Shown in pieces: positions 17,018 through 26,635 of a DNA stretch of 64,000 bases. A program made the position numbers and the translations under genes. The stretch covers positions 17,851-81,850 of the forward strand of contig JAFLSE010000011.1 in assembly GCA_022511075.1 (NCBI GenBank). The letters run 5' to 3'. The notes under the pieces are model-generated. The model worked only from the letters and a program-made list of their open reading frames with translations. It made no database searches and was not told the DNA's origin. Position 1 is the first letter of the stretch. Every line of letters starts with the position of its first letter. Source of the DNA: Prevotella sp. (GTDB taxonomy: Bacteria; Bacteroidota; Bacteroidia; Bacteroidales; Bacteroidaceae).

Positions 17018-17697
17018 ATGTTATAGAACGGACGCTTAATGCAATTGCATCATTTCGTTTTTGTTTGTATTTTTTTACTTTAAAGGATGCGTTAAAAAGA
17101 CCAATACAGATTCATTGGAAAACAAAAGTTTGTATAGAAAAGAATACATCAATAGAAATAAAATCTCCTTTGAAAACAAATATGGTAAAAATAGGTTTTA
17201 CAGGAGCTGAGTATATTTCCAGTAGGCAGGCTATTTTTGTTATGAAAGAAGGTTCAAAGATTATCTTTGAGAATGAATGCGAATTTGGACCTGGTGTTAT
17301 TATATATATGGAAAAAAATTCTCAGATGATAATTGGCGACGGATTGTATGCAAATACTAATTGTACAATTCGCAATACAAATAGAATTGTTTTTGAGGAT
17401 CATATCAATATAGGATGGAATAGTTTTATCAATACGAGTGATGGTCATGAGGTCTCTATAGATGGATTTGTCAAGCCTCATAGCGGAGATATATTTATAA
17501 GAAGATGTGTATGGATAACATCCAATTGTACTATAAATAAGAATACAGAGATTGGTGCTTTCTCCATAGTTGGACAGCATTCGATTGTTGGTAAAAAATT
17601 CGAGCAAGAACACGTATTAATTGCAGGTTGTCCAGCAAAAGTCGTGAAATCAAATGTTTTGCGACTTGATAAGCAACAATACGAAGTGCAGCCATGA
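17014..17697 (+). CDS. Hexapeptide-repeat acyltransferase
   Basis: 227 residues. The C-terminal half has left-handed beta-helix repeats (IGDGLYANTNCTI, FEDHINIGWNSFI, IFIRRCVWITSNCTI, IGAFSIVGQHSIV) ending in IAGCPAKVVKSN, the usual cap of sugar O-acetyltransferases of the WbbJ/LpxA type. The N terminus lacks repeats. It probably O-acetylates a sugar of the repeat unit. ATGA overlaps with both neighbours (17014-17017 and 17694-17697) indicate translational coupling. Confidence 0.87.
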   Translation: MNVIERTLNAIASFRFCLYFFTLKDALKRPIQIHWKTKVCIEKNTSIEIKSPLKTNMVKIGFTGAEYISSRQAIFVMKEGSKIIFENECEFGPGVIIYMEKNSQMIIGDGLYANTNCTIRNTNRIVFEDHINIGWNSFINTSDGHEVSIDGFVKPHSGDIFIRRCVWITSNCTINKNTEIGAFSIVGQHSIVGKKFEQEHVLIAGCPAKVVKSNVLRLDKQQYEVQP

Positions 17698-18680
17698 CTT
17701 CAGAGACTATAATTCGCCTTGACGCACTTATTTATGGAACTCGTGTTCGTAATAAGATACGAAGTGAGTTATTACGCAAGGTGGTACGATTGTTCTATTA
17801 TCCTTTAGATATTGTTTGGGGGCTACCTAAAATGTGGAGCATTATTCGCAAAATGAAGTGTGGCAATCCTGAAACAAGACCAATAAATCTTGCCGTAGTG
17901 GCTATTGGCAAGAACGAATCTGAATATATTGCAGAATGGGTTGCTTACCATAAGGCAGTTGGGGTGGAACGCATTTATCTGTATGATAATGACAGTACTG
18001 ATGGGATGAAAAACTGTATACAGAAATTTATTGATGACGGTTATGTCATTTATAATCAAATTCATGGCGTTGGTCAACAGTTCCCAGCCTACTGCAAGGG
18101 ACTATGGGACTATGGTCGTGAATGCCGATATATGGCGTTCATTGATTGCGATGAATTTTTGACCCCAGTTCGCTATGATGATAGAATTACAGATTTGCTT
18201 GATGATTTATTTGCTAAAAATCCGAAAGCAGGTGGGGTACTTGTCAACTGGTGCATGTATGCTTCATCGCATTTAGAGAAGAAACCTGAAGGGTTGTTGA
18301 TAGATAATTTTATATATCGTGCAAACATTGGCAAACAAGGGACGAATGTCACTAAGACCATCATCCGACCAGAGTGTACTCTCATGTGGGATCATCCTCA
18401 TTACCCTGTTTATAGAATAGGATATTATGGCATAGATACGAGTGGGAGAAGAAATGATAGTTTTTGGAATGAAATAGAAAAATACACATTGTTGCAAGTA
18501 AATCATTATTTCACAAAGAGTCGGGAACAATGGATTAAGAGGAGAGCACAAGGCAAAGCTGACCTTGGGGCTGATGACACCCGTACATTGGATGAATTTT
18601 ATGCACATGACAATAATGATGTGATTGATGAGAGCGCTAAAAAATACAGTAATCAGGTTAAGGATATATTGAATGGATAA
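17694..18680 (+). CDS. Glycosyltransferase family 92-like protein
   Basis: 328 residues. The block NLAVVAIGKNESEYIAEWVAYHKAVGVERIYLYDNDSTDG and then YMAFIDCDEFL (a DxD-type metal site) is typical of GT92/DUF23-type GT-A enzymes. Several His and aromatic residues near the C terminus (TLLQVNHYFTKSREQWIKRR) are also conserved in that group. Overlaps the next gene by eight bases. Confidence 0.87.
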   Translation: MTSETIIRLDALIYGTRVRNKIRSELLRKVVRLFYYPLDIVWGLPKMWSIIRKMKCGNPETRPINLAVVAIGKNESEYIAEWVAYHKAVGVERIYLYDNDSTDGMKNCIQKFIDDGYVIYNQIHGVGQQFPAYCKGLWDYGRECRYMAFIDCDEFLTPVRYDDRITDLLDDLFAKNPKAGGVLVNWCMYASSHLEKKPEGLLIDNFIYRANIGKQGTNVTKTIIRPECTLMWDHPHYPVYRIGYYGIDTSGRRNDSFWNEIEKYTLLQVNHYFTKSREQWIKRRAQGKADLGADDTRTLDEFYAHDNNDVIDESAKKYSNQVKDILNG

Positions 18681-19602
18681 AAAAGTATATATAATCGTTG
18701 TGACATGGAATGGAATGAAGTGGATAGATTTCTGTTTGAGAAGCATCCAAAATTCTTTATATCCTGTTACAACCATTGTGATAGACAATAAATCCTCTGA
18801 TGGAACCCCTGATTATATTGCTAATCATTTCCCTGAAGTGCGTCTTTCCCGAAGTGACAAAAATTTAGGATTTGGCAAGGCAAACAATATTGGAATGAAG
18901 CAGGCTTTGGATGCTGATGCAGATTATTGTTTTCTGCTTAATCAGGATGCCTATTTGCAGCCCAACACGATAGCAGAACTTATAAAAACGGCAGAAGCTG
19001 GTGAATATGGCATTATATCTCCTGTGCATCTTAACGGAAACGCAAGTCATGTTGATGCGTATTTCCGAGATTATGTGATGGCAAAGAGTCCCTATTATTT
19101 GGATAATGTTATGCTTAAAGGAAAAGAAACTCTATTTGAATCTCAATTCATCCCTGCTGCTGCATGGCTTCTTCCAAGAAAAACAATGTTGGAAATAGGC
19201 GGTTTTGACCCTTTGTTTTATCATTATGGTGAGGATGATAATTATTGCCTACGTTGTCTTTATCATCATCGTAAAATTGTTTTTTCAACTACTGCTTTTA
19301 TACATCATGACCGTGGTGCCACAATAGGCAATAGTGTTATGTATAATCAAAAAATTGCATTTAGGCATATTGTACAGGATTGTGCAGACATTAACAACGG
19401 AATTGGATTTATCATCCAGAAACAGGGACGGCAGTTTTACGATGAAATTGGGCTTTGGTTTATGTACTTGTTTACAGGCAAGTGGAAAATGTTGCATAAC
19501 TTTTTGTGGGATTATTGCAAAATATTGGGAATGATACCACAATTTAGGCATAACCGAAAGCAGAACAAGACGATTGGTGCAAACTGGATTTATAGATTTT
19601 AA
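18673..19602 (+). CDS. GT2 glycosyltransferase (rhamnosyltransferase-like)
   Basis: 309 residues, GT-A fold: KVYIIVVTWNGMKWIDFCL, IVIDNKSSDGTPDYI, NLGFGKANNIGM and LLNQDAYL, where the QD pair stands at the metal position, then FDPLFYHYGEDDNYCLR. This pattern is common in WbbL-type enzymes that add rhamnose or related deoxysugars, but specificity is only inference. Confidence 0.9.
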   Translation: MDKKVYIIVVTWNGMKWIDFCLRSIQNSLYPVTTIVIDNKSSDGTPDYIANHFPEVRLSRSDKNLGFGKANNIGMKQALDADADYCFLLNQDAYLQPNTIAELIKTAEAGEYGIISPVHLNGNASHVDAYFRDYVMAKSPYYLDNVMLKGKETLFESQFIPAAAWLLPRKTMLEIGGFDPLFYHYGEDDNYCLRCLYHHRKIVFSTTAFIHHDRGATIGNSVMYNQKIAFRHIVQDCADINNGIGFIIQKQGRQFYDEIGLWFMYLFTGKWKMLHNFLWDYCKILGMIPQFRHNRKQNKTIGANWIYRF

Positions 19603-19609
19603 GCAGTCG

Positions 19610-20467
19610 ATGGACAATCTCGTTATATCTGTTATTGTGCCTGTTTATAATGCCGAACATTTCCTTGGCAATTTAATCGAAAGCATACTTGTACAATCTT
19701 TCACGGAATTTGAATTAATTGTAATCAATGACGGTTCCACGGACAAGACGGAAGAGATTATTGTTAATTATGCAATAAAAGATAAGCGTGTTAAATTACT
19801 AAACAAACCCAATGAGGGTGTTTCTATTGCTCGAAATACGGCTTTGAAATATGCAAGAGGGAAATACATCTATTTTGCAGATGCAGACGACCTTTTGATG
19901 CCTGATGCGTTGCAAACATTATTTGATGCAGCCATACATTATAATGCAGATTATGTAAGAGCAGACCATCGCACGATAGGAAAAAACGGTGAAGAGTTAT
20001 TTCTCAACAAACGTTTTTATATTCGAAAGAGATTCGGGAACAGGATTTTGGATAGTGGAGAGGTTTATAGCAAGATTCTTTTGGATGAATTCTTTTTATG
20101 GGTATGCTTGTTTCGACGTGATATTATTGTAGATAATAAAATGGAGTTTATTCCTCATTGCCGTTTTATGGAGGATGCTGCTTTCATTGTTGAATATCTG
20201 ACATATTGCAAACGCTGTGTGTATATTCCAGAATGTGTTTATAATTATCGTATTTATGGAGAAACAGCTGGACAGATAAAGAAAGATTACAATAGTGACT
20301 TGATACAAATAAATTCAAAAACTTCTTTTTTTGAACAAACGGTTTATGTAAGAGTATTTAAAAAGAAGATAGAAAATAAAATAGTCAATAAAAGAAGACT
20401 ATTACAAATATTAATTCAACTATACGATAAGATTGTCATTAATATCAAGTATCTATTATGCAAATAA
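19610..20467 (+). CDS. GT2 glycosyltransferase
   Basis: 285 residues: ISVIVPVYNAEHFLGNLI, VINDGSTDKTEEI, LNKPNEGVSIARNTAL and YFADADDLLMPDAL. The start at 19610 (MDNLVIS) is preferred to an upstream in-frame start that runs back into the previous gene. It is a close relative in layout of the gene at 14019, but its EGVSIARN motif is encoded without a G run, so it lacks that switch. Ends overlapping the polymerase gene by ten bases. Confidence 0.92.
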   Translation: MDNLVISVIVPVYNAEHFLGNLIESILVQSFTEFELIVINDGSTDKTEEIIVNYAIKDKRVKLLNKPNEGVSIARNTALKYARGKYIYFADADDLLMPDALQTLFDAAIHYNADYVRADHRTIGKNGEELFLNKRFYIRKRFGNRILDSGEVYSKILLDEFFLWVCLFRRDIIVDNKMEFIPHCRFMEDAAFIVEYLTYCKRCVYIPECVYNYRIYGETAGQIKKDYNSDLIQINSKTSFFEQTVYVRVFKKKIENKIVNKRRLLQILIQLYDKIVINIKYLLCK

Positions 20468-21732
20468 CAGAAAACGAGATAAAATCTAAAATAAATTGGG
20501 GAAAGGTTATACAGGAGCTTCTATTTACAATCATTCTGCCCCCGATTATAGGGTTGCCAAGATTGATTGTGAATGCAACAAAAATTAATAGTGATGACAA
20601 AACTAAATACCTGACTTATATAATCTGTATTAGTGCCTTAGTTGCGACAATTATTGCAACCAAACCTCCTACAGGAGACCAAGTTTCATATTCTATGGCT
20701 TACAAAAACGTACCCAATCAGGGATTTGTAGGTTCTTTGATAAATATTTATGGATATCAGTATGCTTATGAAGAAACTAGAACGCATATATCGGCTGAAT
20801 TTATGAATGGCATATATAACTTCGTCGGTTATTATGTAACATTTGGCTATTACCCTCTATTTGTATTCTTTTATTTTACGATAGAGTTTTCACTCATCGG
20901 AATGGGATTGTATCACTATCTACGAAATTTGGAAAAGCCGACGATCCCTATAGTAAGTGGTATGATGATACTATTGTTTTTTTATCTTTTCTTTTTAATG
21001 TGTTCCCAACTTCAGAAACAATATATGGGACAGGCTATTATGATGTATGTGCTTGGCCGCTATGCAGACCGCAGAGGACTGGATAAGAAACTATGGATAA
21101 TGACTGCCATGTCGGTGTTTACGCATCAATCAATGCTACTTTTTGTTCCTTTTTTGATATTTAAACCCATTAGTAAACGGTTAACAAGAAAATCGTTAAT
21201 GTTATTGATTGGATTTGTGTTTATATTTGTTGCAATAGGGCCACGGTTGGCTGGTGATATAATAAGCAATGTCGATAATACGAATAAATCTGTTTTGACA
21301 TACGGAGTTGGAAGATTGGCTAATGCAGAAGAGGCTAATGATGGAGGAGTAATGGATATACTACAATTTATAGTTGTATGTGTGCCTATATTGTATATTT
21401 TGTTTAAGAAGTTGTGGATAGAAAGAAAAACGATATCGGATCATAATGCTTTTATGTTAAATATTTCATTGTTGCTTATTGTTGTTGTGGTGGCAATGTC
21501 GTCTTTTCCTTTAATGCAATACAGATACTTTAATACAACATTTTTATTACTTCCTTTTATTTATCCTTTTATGTTCACAAGAATAAGTACTCGAGATGTC
21601 TTTTTAAAAGTTTTGGGTTTAGTTATGATATTCTCTTTGATGGCGACCATCGGTTCCACAGGGCGTGCTTATGCCCCTTTAGTAAACTTAGTATGTGAAC
21701 CACCTGTGCTATTGATTGCAGGGATCTTTTAG
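20458..21732 (+). CDS. EpsG-family O-antigen/capsule polymerase (Wzy-like)
   Basis: 424-residue membrane protein with about ten helices. The first periplasmic loop contains PPTGDQVSYSMAY, and the later RRGLDKKLWIMTAMSVFTHQSMLLFVPFLIF carries the His-x-Ser pattern of EpsG proteins. It is the only good candidate in the locus for the enzyme that joins repeat units, working with the flippase at 11580. Polymerases are poorly conserved, so the call leans on topology and position. Confidence 0.82.
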   Translation: MQITENEIKSKINWGKVIQELLFTIILPPIIGLPRLIVNATKINSDDKTKYLTYIICISALVATIIATKPPTGDQVSYSMAYKNVPNQGFVGSLINIYGYQYAYEETRTHISAEFMNGIYNFVGYYVTFGYYPLFVFFYFTIEFSLIGMGLYHYLRNLEKPTIPIVSGMMILLFFYLFFLMCSQLQKQYMGQAIMMYVLGRYADRRGLDKKLWIMTAMSVFTHQSMLLFVPFLIFKPISKRLTRKSLMLLIGFVFIFVAIGPRLAGDIISNVDNTNKSVLTYGVGRLANAEEANDGGVMDILQFIVVCVPILYILFKKLWIERKTISDHNAFMLNISLLLIVVVVAMSSFPLMQYRYFNTTFLLLPFIYPFMFTRISTRDVFLKVLGLVMIFSLMATIGSTGRAYAPLVNLVCEPPVLLIAGIF

Positions 21733-21748
21733 ATATTATTTGTATAAA

Positions 21749-22738
21749 ATGGAAAATTTGGAAAAGAGCAATGGAAAAATTGGGAGCATTGAACTTTTAA
21801 AGTTCATTGCCGCTATATTCATTACCAATTCCCATTTTAAACATTTGTATGTAGAACCTTATACAGCATTTGGAACTTTGGGTGCTCCAGGCAATGCTTT
21901 GTTCTTTTTCGTGTCTGGATATACGTTGATGTTGGGGCGTAATGACGCCTTTAATATATGGTATAAACGAAGAATAGGAAGAATCTGGCCTTCATTGTTC
22001 GCTTGGTGTACTTTAGTAGGACCTGTAATATTTGAGAAAAATTACGGTTGGAAGGATATATGGTTAGGAGGCAATTTTTGGTTTATCCAATGTATTGCCA
22101 TCTATTACATCTTCTTCTATTATTTAAGGTCGTTCATTAAATCTTATTTTAGATGGATAATGAGTGGGGCAGTCGTATGTACGGTAACTTATTTTTTGTT
22201 TTTTCAGCCTATTACTACATTATCCATTTATACTGTCGGATTTCACTATGTATGTTTTTTCAGTATTATGTTGTTGGGAGCATATCTTGCAACAAAACGT
22301 GGTGAATTAAAAAAAAGGAAATTATGGTTAGATTTCCTGTTATCCATTATAATGCTTGGATTATTCTATGCGTGTCAGGCTATAGGCAAGGGAAAAACGG
22401 GAACACCTTATTATATGCAGATCTTCTCACTTTTGCCACTTCATGGATTCATTTATTATATATATATGAGTATGACTGGAAAATGGACGAAAAAGATTCT
22501 TTGTTCTGCGTTTGGATTACCTGTACGCATAATTGCCTCTTTGACATTAGAGATTTATTTGGTTGGATTTTGTTTTGTCTATATGGTTCAATTCAATAAT
22601 TTATTCCCATTAAATCTTTTTATTGTTTTTTTAATTCTTGTGGCAACTGCATATATCGTGAAAGTTGTATGCAATTTTATAACACAAACAATTTCTCCAC
22701 AAGCGTACGATTGGGAAGCAATAATTAAACCTTATTAG
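21749..22738 (+). CDS. Acyltransferase family 3 membrane protein
   Basis: 329-residue protein with about ten membrane helices. The entry motif SIELLKFIAAIFITNSHFKHLY (His in the second helix region) and FFFVSGYTLMLG are typical of membrane O-acyltransferases of the Acyl_transf_3/OafA type. The start at 21749 (MENLEKS) is chosen over a TTG at 21716. An A8 run at 22309-22316 encodes part of LKKRK. It probably acetylates the glycan on the periplasmic side. Confidence 0.87.
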   Translation: MENLEKSNGKIGSIELLKFIAAIFITNSHFKHLYVEPYTAFGTLGAPGNALFFFVSGYTLMLGRNDAFNIWYKRRIGRIWPSLFAWCTLVGPVIFEKNYGWKDIWLGGNFWFIQCIAIYYIFFYYLRSFIKSYFRWIMSGAVVCTVTYFLFFQPITTLSIYTVGFHYVCFFSIMLLGAYLATKRGELKKRKLWLDFLLSIIMLGLFYACQAIGKGKTGTPYYMQIFSLLPLHGFIYYIYMSMTGKWTKKILCSAFGLPVRIIASLTLEIYLVGFCFVYMVQFNNLFPLNLFIVFLILVATAYIVKVVCNFITQTISPQAYDWEAIIKPY

Positions 22739-22740
22739 AT

Positions 22741-23937
22741 ATGCACATTGTCTATGTTTGTCGTGAATACCCTCCATCACTAAGAGGGGGCGGTATTGCA
22801 TCTTATATAAAAGAAATGGCACAAGGATTGTGTGAGGTGGGACATCGGGTAACAGTGATTTGCGCATCAGATGATACAAGAAAAGAAACAATACAGGATG
22901 ATAATGGAGTTACTGTCATTCGACTGAAAGGTGGAGATTTCATCATACCAGAAGTTGAAAAGACTACTATCTTAAAGAAATTCAGAGGCTTGTACCGTTT
23001 CCATAGTTACCGCAAAAGAATTGTGCAGGCAATTATGGATTTGAAAAATGTAGATATTATTGAAGTTCCCGAATATGGGGCGGAAGGATTTTATCTAAAC
23101 AAATTGTCTATTCCTGTGGTAACACGCCTTCATACTCCAATGCTTTTAAATCATTCGTTGTTTGAAAAACAAAAATTCAATAGAAGCAACTGGTATTATT
23201 ACTGGCAAGGAATACAAGAACTCAAATTAATAAAACAGGCCCAATATCTGTCTTCATGCAGCACTTCTCTAAAAGAATGGGCTTCCCAATATATTGGCAT
23301 AAATGATAAATGGTGTAAAGTAATCTACAATCCGATACAAATAAAGGAATGGAGTAGATACAAATGGACTCCACAAAACCATAAGACGAAAAAAATATTG
23401 TTTGCTGGTACAATTTGTGATTGGAAAGGCTGCGGTGATTTGGCTGAGGCATGTAAGCTGTTGCATGAAGAAAATCCACAATTATCATTCCAACTGGATT
23501 TGGTGGGTAAGACTGGACGTTTCGCTGATGAATTGAAGCAAGCATACGGAACGTATGAATGGTTTAACTTGATTGGTAAAGTGACGAGGGTTGAACTAAT
23601 GAGAATGTACACTACTGCTGATGTGATATGTTTTCCATCGTGGTGGGAGAATATGCCAATGGTTTGCATTGAGGCAATGCTTTGTGGAGGAATTGTATTG
23701 GGTAGTAATTCTGGAGGAATGAGTGAAATCATAATAAATGGGAAAAACGGTTTTTTACTTCCTCCACAACAACCAGAGATGTGGAGTGAAAAAATAAAAG
23801 AAATACTGGCAAAAGACGAGGAACAGCTTAGCCTGATTTCATCAAATGCCCATAATAAGATTAAGACACAATTTTGTACCCAAGTAATCGTTTCAAATAC
23901 CATTACATTTTACAAACAAATAATAAATAATAAATAA
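22741..23937 (+). CDS. GT4 glycosyltransferase
   Basis: 398 residues, GT-B fold: HIVYVCREYPPSLRGGGIASYIKEMA near the N terminus, ILFAGTICDWKGCGDLAEAC at the start of the donor domain, and the EX7E region WWENMPMVCIEAMLCGGIVLGS. Domain order and length are typical. It starts two bases after the acyltransferase gene and overlaps the next gene by one base (TAATG). Confidence 0.92.
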   Translation: MHIVYVCREYPPSLRGGGIASYIKEMAQGLCEVGHRVTVICASDDTRKETIQDDNGVTVIRLKGGDFIIPEVEKTTILKKFRGLYRFHSYRKRIVQAIMDLKNVDIIEVPEYGAEGFYLNKLSIPVVTRLHTPMLLNHSLFEKQKFNRSNWYYYWQGIQELKLIKQAQYLSSCSTSLKEWASQYIGINDKWCKVIYNPIQIKEWSRYKWTPQNHKTKKILFAGTICDWKGCGDLAEACKLLHEENPQLSFQLDLVGKTGRFADELKQAYGTYEWFNLIGKVTRVELMRMYTTADVICFPSWWENMPMVCIEAMLCGGIVLGSNSGGMSEIIINGKNGFLLPPQQPEMWSEKIKEILAKDEEQLSLISSNAHNKIKTQFCTQVIVSNTITFYKQIINNK

Positions 23938-24329
23938 TGACAGATTATAGTGTAACCATACGCACATTAGGAACTGCAGGAGAAAAATATCAAAGGACAT
24001 TAAATAGCATTGCAAAACAAACTATTCCTCCCAAAGAGATAATAGTAGTGCTGGCTGAAGGATACCCTATTCCATCTGAGAATTTAGGATGGGAGAAGTT
24101 TGTTTATGCTCCGAAAGGAATGGTTACACAAAGGATTGTAGGTTTTAATGTTTGTAAGTCGGAGTTATTATTAGCATTAGACGATGATGTAGAGTTTGAA
24201 CCAGACTTTGTTGCTTCATTAATTGATACTATGCAACGAACAAATGCCGATTTTGTATCTCCTGTAGTTAAGGAATATAATAATACGGGGGGGGTAAACG
24301 TAGAAACGTTATTGTTGATTGGCTTTTAG
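23937..24329 (+). CDS. N-terminal part of a GT2 gene, frame broken at a G8 tract
   Basis: 130 residues: YSVTIRTLGTAGEKYQRTL, ILVV-type strand EIIVVLAEGYPI, and the metal motif ALDDDVEFEPDF of a GT-A enzyme. The frame passes through G8 (24287-24294) as acG-GGG-GGG-Gta and stops at 24329. With nine G the frame continues through KRRNVIVDWLLGVSISKK into the open frame beginning at 24350, giving one 327-residue protein ending at 24919. With seven G it stops at once. The gene is therefore OFF as read, probably a contingency state rather than decay, since the rest is intact. A sequencing slip in the homopolymer is the main alternative. Confidence 0.85.
   Translation: MTDYSVTIRTLGTAGEKYQRTLNSIAKQTIPPKEIIVVLAEGYPIPSENLGWEKFVYAPKGMVTQRIVGFNVCKSELLLALDDDVEFEPDFVASLIDTMQRTNADFVSPVVKEYNNTGGVNVETLLLIGF
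24287..24294 (+). repeat. G8 homopolymer, OFF register
   Basis: Eight G followed by TAA. G9 would fuse the two halves of the GT2 gene. The register is the same as at 14225 and 26816, but here G8 leaves the reading frame short. Confidence 0.85.
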
Positions 24330-24349
24330 GTGTATCTATTTCAAAGAAG

Positions 24350-24919
24350 ATGAAATCATCTTTTATTGTGAAAATTTGGCGTACAGGAGGATTTATTATT
24401 AACACAAATATAGAGTTTGATAAACAGTACTATAATCAGAGTGGGCATGGAGCTTGTATTTTTGGTAAGGTAAAGGCTTTGCAAGATCTGCATTTTGAGG
24501 ATGAATTATGGTTGCAAGATACAAAGTATTCTCTTCCAGATGATATGGTTATGTTTTATAAACTATATTTGATGGGCAATATAATAGCAATGAACAGAAA
24601 AGTTCGTTTTTTGCATTTAGATGCAGGGACAAGTATTGTTAATCAAAATAGAAAATTGCAAAATATATATGCTTCAGCCAGAAATGGTTTTATATTTTGG
24701 CATCGTTTTATTTATAAATGCCGAGACAAAAAATGCTTATCCATTATATGTATAATACGACGTGTTTTTTTTACATTATTCTTTTCTTTATTAAAAGGTC
24801 TTGTCAAATTAGATTTATGTTATTTCATTGTCTATCTAAAAGCATATATAAATGCTTATAAATACATCCGTAGTATGTCTTACAAAAAAATACCCCCAAT
24901 AAAAACATCTAAAATATGA
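24350..24919 (+). CDS. C-terminal part of the phase-off GT2 gene
   Basis: 189 codons in the frame reached from 23937 if the G tract gains one base. It contains GHGACIFGKVKALQDLHFEDELWLQD and LPDDMVMFYKLYLMGN, the acceptor-side half of a GT-A enzyme, then basic and hydrophobic C-terminal helices. As read, no translation start of its own is convincing, so it is probably silent. It overlaps the next gene by ATGA (24916-24919), so the junction is that of an ordinary operon gene. Confidence 0.75.
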   Translation: MKSSFIVKIWRTGGFIINTNIEFDKQYYNQSGHGACIFGKVKALQDLHFEDELWLQDTKYSLPDDMVMFYKLYLMGNIIAMNRKVRFLHLDAGTSIVNQNRKLQNIYASARNGFIFWHRFIYKCRDKKCLSIICIIRRVFFTLFFSLLKGLVKLDLCYFIVYLKAYINAYKYIRSMSYKKIPPIKTSKI

Positions 24920-26076
24920 AAATATTGTGGATTTCCCCTTGGTTTGGAAACTATAGAGTACCATTGTATGACTGCCTTAATAAATTATGTGATGGCAATT
25001 TCTACTTAATTTGTTCTGAAGAAAATACTTCAGATTTAGTACGAAATAAATTAAAAAGTATATTAGGAGCCAATGTAATTATTATGAGCGGTGAGAAACG
25101 TACAACGATGGGGAATGCAGATTCTGATTTTGCAAACACGGCACTTGTTATTAAAAGGCAGCCGGGGTTGTATAAAGCGATTAAGGAGATTAATCCAGAT
25201 GTCGTTATTACAGAAGGATTTGGAGGGTGGGCTCCTGCTGGTATACGTTATGCCGTATTGCATCGGAAGAAATTGTGTATGTTCTATGAAAGGACTGCAT
25301 ATGTTGAACGTAACTCTCCTAAATGGCGTTCTTTGTATAGGAGGATTATTGGTATTCCTGTAGATTGTTTTCTGATTAATGGCACATTAACTGAAGAGTA
25401 TTTGAACAATGGACTTCACTTTATAAATACTCCTAAGGTAAAAGGATGTATGTGTGCGGACAGCTTGGGATTATCGGGTGCTGTTTCAACGGTAACAGAT
25501 ACAGACAAACAGTTATTACGTGAAGAGTTAGGATTGCAAAAAGGTTTAGTCTTTCTTTTTGTAGGTCAGTTAGTGGAACGTAAAGGTATCAAAAAATTGT
25601 TGGATGTATGGGGTAGGCATATTACTCAATATCCAGAAGACAATTTGTTGGTAATAGGTGAAGGAATTCTTGAACAATCGTTGAAGAGAATGTATGCTAC
25701 AGAAAAGTCAATACACATTATGGGTGGCATAAATTATGATAAACTATATAAATATTATGCTCTGTGTGACGTGTTTGTCATGCCTACGCTTGAAGACAAC
25801 TGGTGTTTGGTAATTCCAGAGGCGATGGCTTGTGGAAAACCAGTTGCATGTTCTATTTATAATGGGGGGCATTATGAATTGGTACAAGACGGTGTTAATG
25901 GATATAAATTCGATTCCCAAAATCCTGATTCAATAATTGAAACATTGAGTAAATTTCACAAGTCAGACTTGCAATTTATGGGGAAGAAGTCTATTGAAAT
26001 AGAAAGTAATTTTACACCCGACAAATCGGCTCAGCGTATATTTGATGCTTGCAAAGAAATCTTTAATGAGAATTGA
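24916..26076 (+). CDS. GT4 glycosyltransferase
   Basis: 386 residues, GT-B fold: KILWISPWFGNYRVPLYDCL, PDVVITEGFGGWAPAGI, then the donor domain VFLFVGQLVERKGIKKLLDVW and the EX7E region EDNWCLVIPEAMACGKPVACS. The arrangement resembles enzymes that act on undecaprenyl-linked sugars. A G6 run at 25864-25869 lies in the gene but not in the switch register seen elsewhere. Confidence 0.92.
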   Translation: MKILWISPWFGNYRVPLYDCLNKLCDGNFYLICSEENTSDLVRNKLKSILGANVIIMSGEKRTTMGNADSDFANTALVIKRQPGLYKAIKEINPDVVITEGFGGWAPAGIRYAVLHRKKLCMFYERTAYVERNSPKWRSLYRRIIGIPVDCFLINGTLTEEYLNNGLHFINTPKVKGCMCADSLGLSGAVSTVTDTDKQLLREELGLQKGLVFLFVGQLVERKGIKKLLDVWGRHITQYPEDNLLVIGEGILEQSLKRMYATEKSIHIMGGINYDKLYKYYALCDVFVMPTLEDNWCLVIPEAMACGKPVACSIYNGGHYELVQDGVNGYKFDSQNPDSIIETLSKFHKSDLQFMGKKSIEIESNFTPDKSAQRIFDACKEIFNEN

Positions 26077-26635
26077 TTACACGAATTTGCCAAATGGAAG
26101 TGGCAAAATAAATTTCACGTTGCGTTATTTGTTTAATATATTACGCTCGTGGATTCTTTTTCATTTTTTTTATCCGTGGGTAAAGTACAAAGGTTTTGTT
26201 CGGGTTATGAACGGAACAACATTTGCACAAAATATGGATGTTCGCATAGGAAATAATGTGCAGTTTGGTGATTATTGCAACGTGGCTTGCAACGTGCATT
26301 TCGGTAGTAATATTCTTGTGGCAGGTAAGGTCTCTTTTGTCGGAAGACAAGATCATACATTTTCTATTCCGGGGAGAACTATTTGGAGTAGCAAACGTGG
26401 GGATAACGGAACAACAATTATAGAGGATGATGTGTGGATATGTACTGGTTCCATTATTATATCTGGAGTTACTATTGGAAGTGGTTCTATTGTTGCGGCT
26501 GGGTCGGTCGTGACAAAAGATATTCCACCATGTGAAATTTGGGGAGGAATACCTGCCAAGAAATTAAGAAATAGATTTGCAACAGAGTCTGATAAAGAAA
26601 AACATTTAGCTGCAATTTATGGAAAACAAAAATAA
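26066..26635 (+). CDS. Hexapeptide-repeat O-acetyltransferase (WbbJ-like)
   Basis: 189 residues with beta-helix repeats (MDVRIGNNVQFGDYCNV, HFGSNILVAGKV), the QDHTF catalytic-His region, and a clear C-terminal set IIEDDVWICTGSIIISGVTI, GSGSIVAAGSVVTKDI, then IWGGIPAKKLRNRF. It should be a cytoplasmic CoA-dependent sugar acetyltransferase. The start at 26066 (MRIDYTNLP) overlaps the previous gene by 11 bases; an ATG seven codons earlier is possible. Confidence 0.9.
   Translation: MRIDYTNLPNGSGKINFTLRYLFNILRSWILFHFFYPWVKYKGFVRVMNGTTFAQNMDVRIGNNVQFGDYCNVACNVHFGSNILVAGKVSFVGRQDHTFSIPGRTIWSSKRGDNGTTIIEDDVWICTGSIIISGVTIGSGSIVAAGSVVTKDIPPCEIWGGIPAKKLRNRFATESDKEKHLAAIYGKQK

Noticed and set aside
22309..22316. 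A8 and T8 runs (also 12531-12538) as further phase switches
   Set aside because: Such runs are expected in AT-rich DNA. They do not share the stop-forming register of the G8 tracts.
25864..25869. G6 run in the GT4 gene at 24916 and G5 runs elsewhere
   Set aside because: Too short to be convincing switches and not followed by TAA.
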